From Trema orientale (lineage: Eukaryota; Streptophyta; Magnoliopsida; Rosales; Cannabaceae), in contig JXTC01000025.1 in NCBI GenBank assembly GCA_002914845.1, positions 303,901 through 367,900 on the forward strand: a stretch of 64,000 nucleotides of DNA, written 5' to 3'. Made by a program: the position numbers and the translations under genes. This document shows positions 60,573 through 64,000 of the stretch, in pieces. The first letter of the stretch is position 1; each line of letters opens with the position of its first letter. The notes under the pieces were generated by a model. It worked only from the letters and a program-made list of their open reading frames with translations, was not told the DNA's origin and did no database searches.

Positions 60573-61880
60573 CTAAAAGAGTGCTTCTTTAATCTCTTCA
60601 GCTATAAATGGTGAATCTAGGTGTTCAGACATTGTTGGAGAAATAGCGTTGGAAACTATGTTGACAACCCGTTGTACTTCATCCAAACTTGGCTGGGAGG
60701 ACTGGAAGATGGAGTTAAAATAATCCTCAATAATATTAATAACATCTTCCTTTTTATCTTTCCACTCGCCCTTAGAGTTCTTGAGTTTTTTAATGATATT
60801 CTTTTTCTTTCGATTGGAAGCTTTTTGATGAAAATAAGCAGTATTTCTATCTCTTGATTTCAACCATTCTGCCCGAGATCTCTGCCTCCAATAAGTTTCC
60901 TCCTTGTTGAGCAAGTCCTCCAACTTATTCTCTAAAATCCGAATTTTCCCAATTTTACCCACAACGTCTGAAACCTTGTATAATTGAGAAATTTGCTTTT
61001 TTGTGCTATTAATAGATTTTCGTAGAGAGCCAAAAGTCTGAGCACTCCAGGTTTTAAGTCTTGCTGCACAGCTATCAAGTTGTCCATAAAAATTAAAAAG
61101 AACATCGTTAGAAAAACTTCCTCCCATCCAGATCTCTTCCACCAACTTCTGACAACCAATATTCTTTCGCCAAAAGGGTTCAAACTTAAAACCCGTATGA
61201 CTCGACTCCACCAAATCCTCCATCCTCTTTTCCAACCATAAAAACACAAGATAATGGTCTGAGGATAAGAAATCCCCATGCTCAACTAAATAGTTGGTAA
61301 AGAGTTGTCGCCAATCATCACTGCAAAAATATCAATCCAGCCTTTCCTGAATAAAATCATCATTAGGTCGTTTATTCATCCACGTATAGGAAAAACTCGA
61401 AGACCCCAAATCACACAAACTACAATCCAATAATGATGTGTGGAAATGACTCATAGTTGTAGCAATTCTATCAATTCCTCCAAATTTATCAGGCAAGTAT
61501 AGAATCTCATTAAAGTCACCACCATAAAGCCAAGGTAACGAGTTCATGTGCTTTAATTGTCGAAGTAAATCCCACGAAAATGACGGAGGTGAGATTTTGG
61601 GTTACCATAAAAGCCAGTAAACCACCATCGTTGCCATTCGACGACTGAACAGAAGAATCAATGTGTCCTTTTGAAAAGGAATTGATAGTAACTTGCCAAC
61701 TGTCATTCCAAAGTAGGATGAGACCTCCACTCCGACCTTCTGAGTTAACTACAAAACAATTACTAATACTAGTCGAAAATTTCACCCATTCCACCAAACC
61801 ATCAGCTAGTCTAGTTTCTGTTAAGAAGACCAGACCACCCCCACCACCACTTGTGCTAGGTTTCCCAGAGGAACTACTAG
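60573..61880 (-). pseudogene. AP-type endonuclease and linker of the LINE
   Basis: Reads VFLTETRLADGL (metal-binding Glu), GGLILLWND, YGGDFNEIL, FTWMN-like FSYTWMN and SSDHYLV, the endonuclease signature motifs. A stop separates RLD from the next segment (61332). The linker to RT (60573-61247) is open for 224 codons. Confidence 0.88.
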
Positions 61881-62667
61881 AATTTGATCAATAAGGATCA
61901 CCCTTCCACTCACGATGAGCTTTTCTCCATTGTTTTAAATTGAACGCCTTCAGCCGTTCACCATAACAGTTCGGTAAAAGTTTACCATTCCTATCTGCCA
62001 ACGCTTCTTCTAGACATTCTCGAAGCTTGTGCCCAATAATACCACAACGAAAATAGAATTCTGGCAAATATTAATATTGAATTGGAATAGAAATTGGTCC
62101 CGTAACATTATCAATGAACACACGGAGCCCCCTGCACAAAGGAACAGTAACATTAATAACTTTCTGAGCTCGCAACGTCGGACCCTCCGCATCAACGTCC
62201 AGAACTTTGCCAATGAGTTCTCCTCAAAGCCGAGCACAGTTTTTGCTTCTATAAGCAATAGGAACGTTCTGAAATTGAACCCAAAAAGGAACCTTCGTAA
62301 AATCCATGGAGGAGACCATTCCGACCCCTTACAGACGAAGAAGAGAAATTAGTTGGTTGTTGAAAGTCCAAGGACCTCTAGAAAGAACTCTTTGACGATC
62401 CACTTTGCACCCAAATTGAAACATGAAAAAATTCGTAATACCTATCTATTCAACTTTCACCTTCCTAGATGTTCCCCATACCTGTTCAGCCATATCACGT
62501 AGACCCTCCTGATTAACAATTTTATTGCCAAAAACCTGACCAACAAGACAAAATTCCATCTTTTCTTTCCCATCTTCAATTATGGATGTATTCATCTTCA
62601 TCACTGGACCATCTTGATCGTCTAAGTTTAGGCGCTCACAAAGTCAGGCTATCTCCTTCGGATCCAT
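61881..62667 (-). pseudogene. ORF1 (RNA-binding protein) of the LINE
   Basis: ATG at 62667-62665. The frame contains KMEFCLVGQVFG, RGPWTFNNQLI and FWVQFQNVPIAYR, the DUF4283-like pattern of plant LINE ORF1, then CGIIGHKLREC. This knuckle lacks its first Cys, which is Tyr (FYFRC). Six in-frame stops. Confidence 0.85.
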
Positions 62668-62950
62668 TCAAAGTCAGACAAGAACAAAAGAAGAGAAGAA
62701 AAATATATATATATATAAAAGAGATAAACTAGATGATGCACCTCATTCCAGTAGGAAAGAGGGGAGATAAGACAAAAAGATTATAATCCAAAGAGAAAAA
62801 GTAATTAAAAATAAAGGAAAGAGAAAAAACTGAACATTTCCAAAGAAACGACGGAAGCCAGAAAAGACTGGCAAGACTTCCCACACTCGAGACCCTAGGA
62901 GACCCTAGAGAGCGAAAGAGAAAACTGTTCGTTTTTTCTTCTGTTGCTTT

Positions 62951-62971
62951 TCCGTTTAGTACATTTTTAAT
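62951..62971 (-). pseudogene. first 21 bases of exon 2 of DC1 copy D, with target duplication
   Basis: Codes IKNVLNG after the acceptor TAG. The first 12 plus-strand bases are the right copy of the LINE target duplication. Confidence 0.85.
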
Positions 62972-64000
62972 CTAGTCACATTCAAGCAAAATCAAATCAC
63001 ATCAAGATGAAGTTATAGCTATCATATTGTTAGTCTCGAAGAAGATATGGAATTTTTTGCACAATTGTATTAACAAATCGTAGAAGATATGGAATATTAA
63101 TTATGTTACGATTCTAAAATTAAGATAATTATTTATATTGCTTTGTATTTTTGTTTATATTTTGAATAGGTCAATTAGTTGTTAAAGTTAACCTAAATTT
63201 TAGGTTTATTTCTCTAAGTGGGATAATGGCTAATTTTTATATTTGTAAGTATTTTATTTATTTAGTATAATAGTATACGTGTGAAGGTAGTAGTAGTAAA
63301 GTCCATAAGTTTAGTAAATTAAGTTTCAGTACTTTGTATTTAATCTCAATAATTAATGAATAAAAGTGTGCAGAATATTATTGATAGACATATTGTTTGT
63401 TTTGGGAGGTATGGATTATTGGATTTAAAAACGATTTCCACAGCGGAAGATTGGCCCAGGAACATTCAAAAATTTTCAAAAAACAATTGACTATATGAGT
63501 GCATAGTATTAATTCATAGCTAATAGGAACATACAAAGAGAATAGATCTAATACCTCTTGTAGCCTATCGGCAGATCCTAACTTTTTTTTGTTTTCTAAA
63601 CCACGATCTTCCAATCCAAGTCTCAAGCACAACTGGATGAACGTGTGAGTGTTGCGTATAATTTCTTAAAACTCACACTTTAGGCACTTGCAATTTTCTC
63701 AACACATGAGATTGCAAGAGTTTGTTCTACAAAGAATAGGAAGACACTCTTCTTTTTCTCTCTACTTTATGGAGGCTCTGTAGAAAATAATACGTACTTT
63801 TCTGCTAGAGTTTCACCTTATATATATATATATCTATTTATTAAACTATTTAATAAATAATTATATTAATCAAATTAATATATATATAACTTAAAAAAAA
63901 ATGTTAACTTTTGTTTCCTAAGTTAACAGGAAACGTAAGTTTCCTTTATAAATATATTTTTAATAAACGTAAACTTATATATATATATCTATTTAATCTA
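62972..64000. other. remnant intron of copy D and gene-free AT-rich end
   Basis: Intron-like sequence next to the acceptor resembles the other copies for ~60 bases. Further right, 63380-63830 ('aaaacgatttccacagcgg', 'caatccaagtctcaagcac') looks like anonymous dispersed repeat, and (TA)n follows. The 84-codon frame at 63378-63632 is not recognised. Confidence 0.4.

Larger units (their letters stand above)
57796..62950 (-). mobile_element. L1-type LINE, 5.15 kb, decayed, with poly(A) tail
   Basis: Non-LTR retrotransposon on the minus strand. The tail is the 12-base T run at 57796-57807. Order 5' to 3': ORF1 with zinc knuckle, AP endonuclease, reverse transcriptase, zf-RVT, RNase H. It lies in exon 2 of DC1 copy D. 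All frames carry stops or frameshifts. The end of ORF1 and the start of the endonuclease (with its usual SWNxRG motif) are missing near 61850, so an internal deletion is likely. The target duplication remains perfect in spite of the decay of the coding part, so a defective master or a copied defective element may be the source (inference). Confidence 0.93.

Overview
This is nuclear DNA of a flowering plant, most likely a eudicot. The evidence is AT-rich intergenic sequence, GT..AG introns, a pentatricopeptide repeat (PPR) gene, an R2R3-MYB gene with the standard two introns, DC1 (CHP-rich) zinc-finger genes, and plant-type Ty3/gypsy, Ty1/copia and L1 retroelements. I cannot fix the species. 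I see no rRNA, tRNA or CRISPR array.

Layout. 1-3.7 kb: relic of a histidine-biosynthesis gene (HISN3) on the minus strand, broken in at least four places and lacking its 3' half. 3.7-8.1 kb: gene-free, AT-rich, with degenerate short repeats. 8.1-18.6 kb: one Ty3/gypsy element of the Tat type, minus strand, with both LTRs and a 5-bp target duplication. It has a decayed gag, deleted protease and RT palm, two RNase H domains and an integrase, plus an antisense gene (Transposase_28 type) with its own TATA box and introns, and a higher-order tandem repeat. 19.6-21.1 kb: an intact single-exon PPR gene (minus) with a degenerate repeat array downstream. From memory, HISN3 and this PPR type are also neighbours in Arabidopsis (At2g36230/At2g36240), so the HISN3 relic may sit at its ancestral locus.

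23-46 kb: three minus-strand, two-exon genes (called A, B and C here), each coding six DC1 modules (exon 1) joined by a phase-0 intron to a ~285-310-residue C-terminal region I do not recognise (exon 2). B and C are duplicates including intron, promoter and an inferred 5'-UTR intron. A fourth copy (D, ~57.6 and 62.97 kb) is a fragment split by a 5.2-kb L1-type LINE with a 12-bp target duplication and poly(A) tail. Small elements decorate the cluster: a hAT-like MITE in the intron of A, a PIF/Harbinger-like MITE with its empty site in a neighbouring repeat, a foldback MITE, a triplicated 176-bp unit and a copia integrase scrap.

47-50 kb: CACTA-like ends bracketing ~2.9 kb with two in-phase captured exons and a dense palindrome block. 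52.3-55.7 kb: a complete three-exon R2R3-MYB gene (plus) resembling the TT2/subgroup-5 regulators of proanthocyanidin synthesis. 55.8-57.5 and 63-64 kb: no gene seen.

Probably functional genes: the PPR gene, DC1 genes A, B and C, and the MYB gene. The rest is decayed or mobile DNA.
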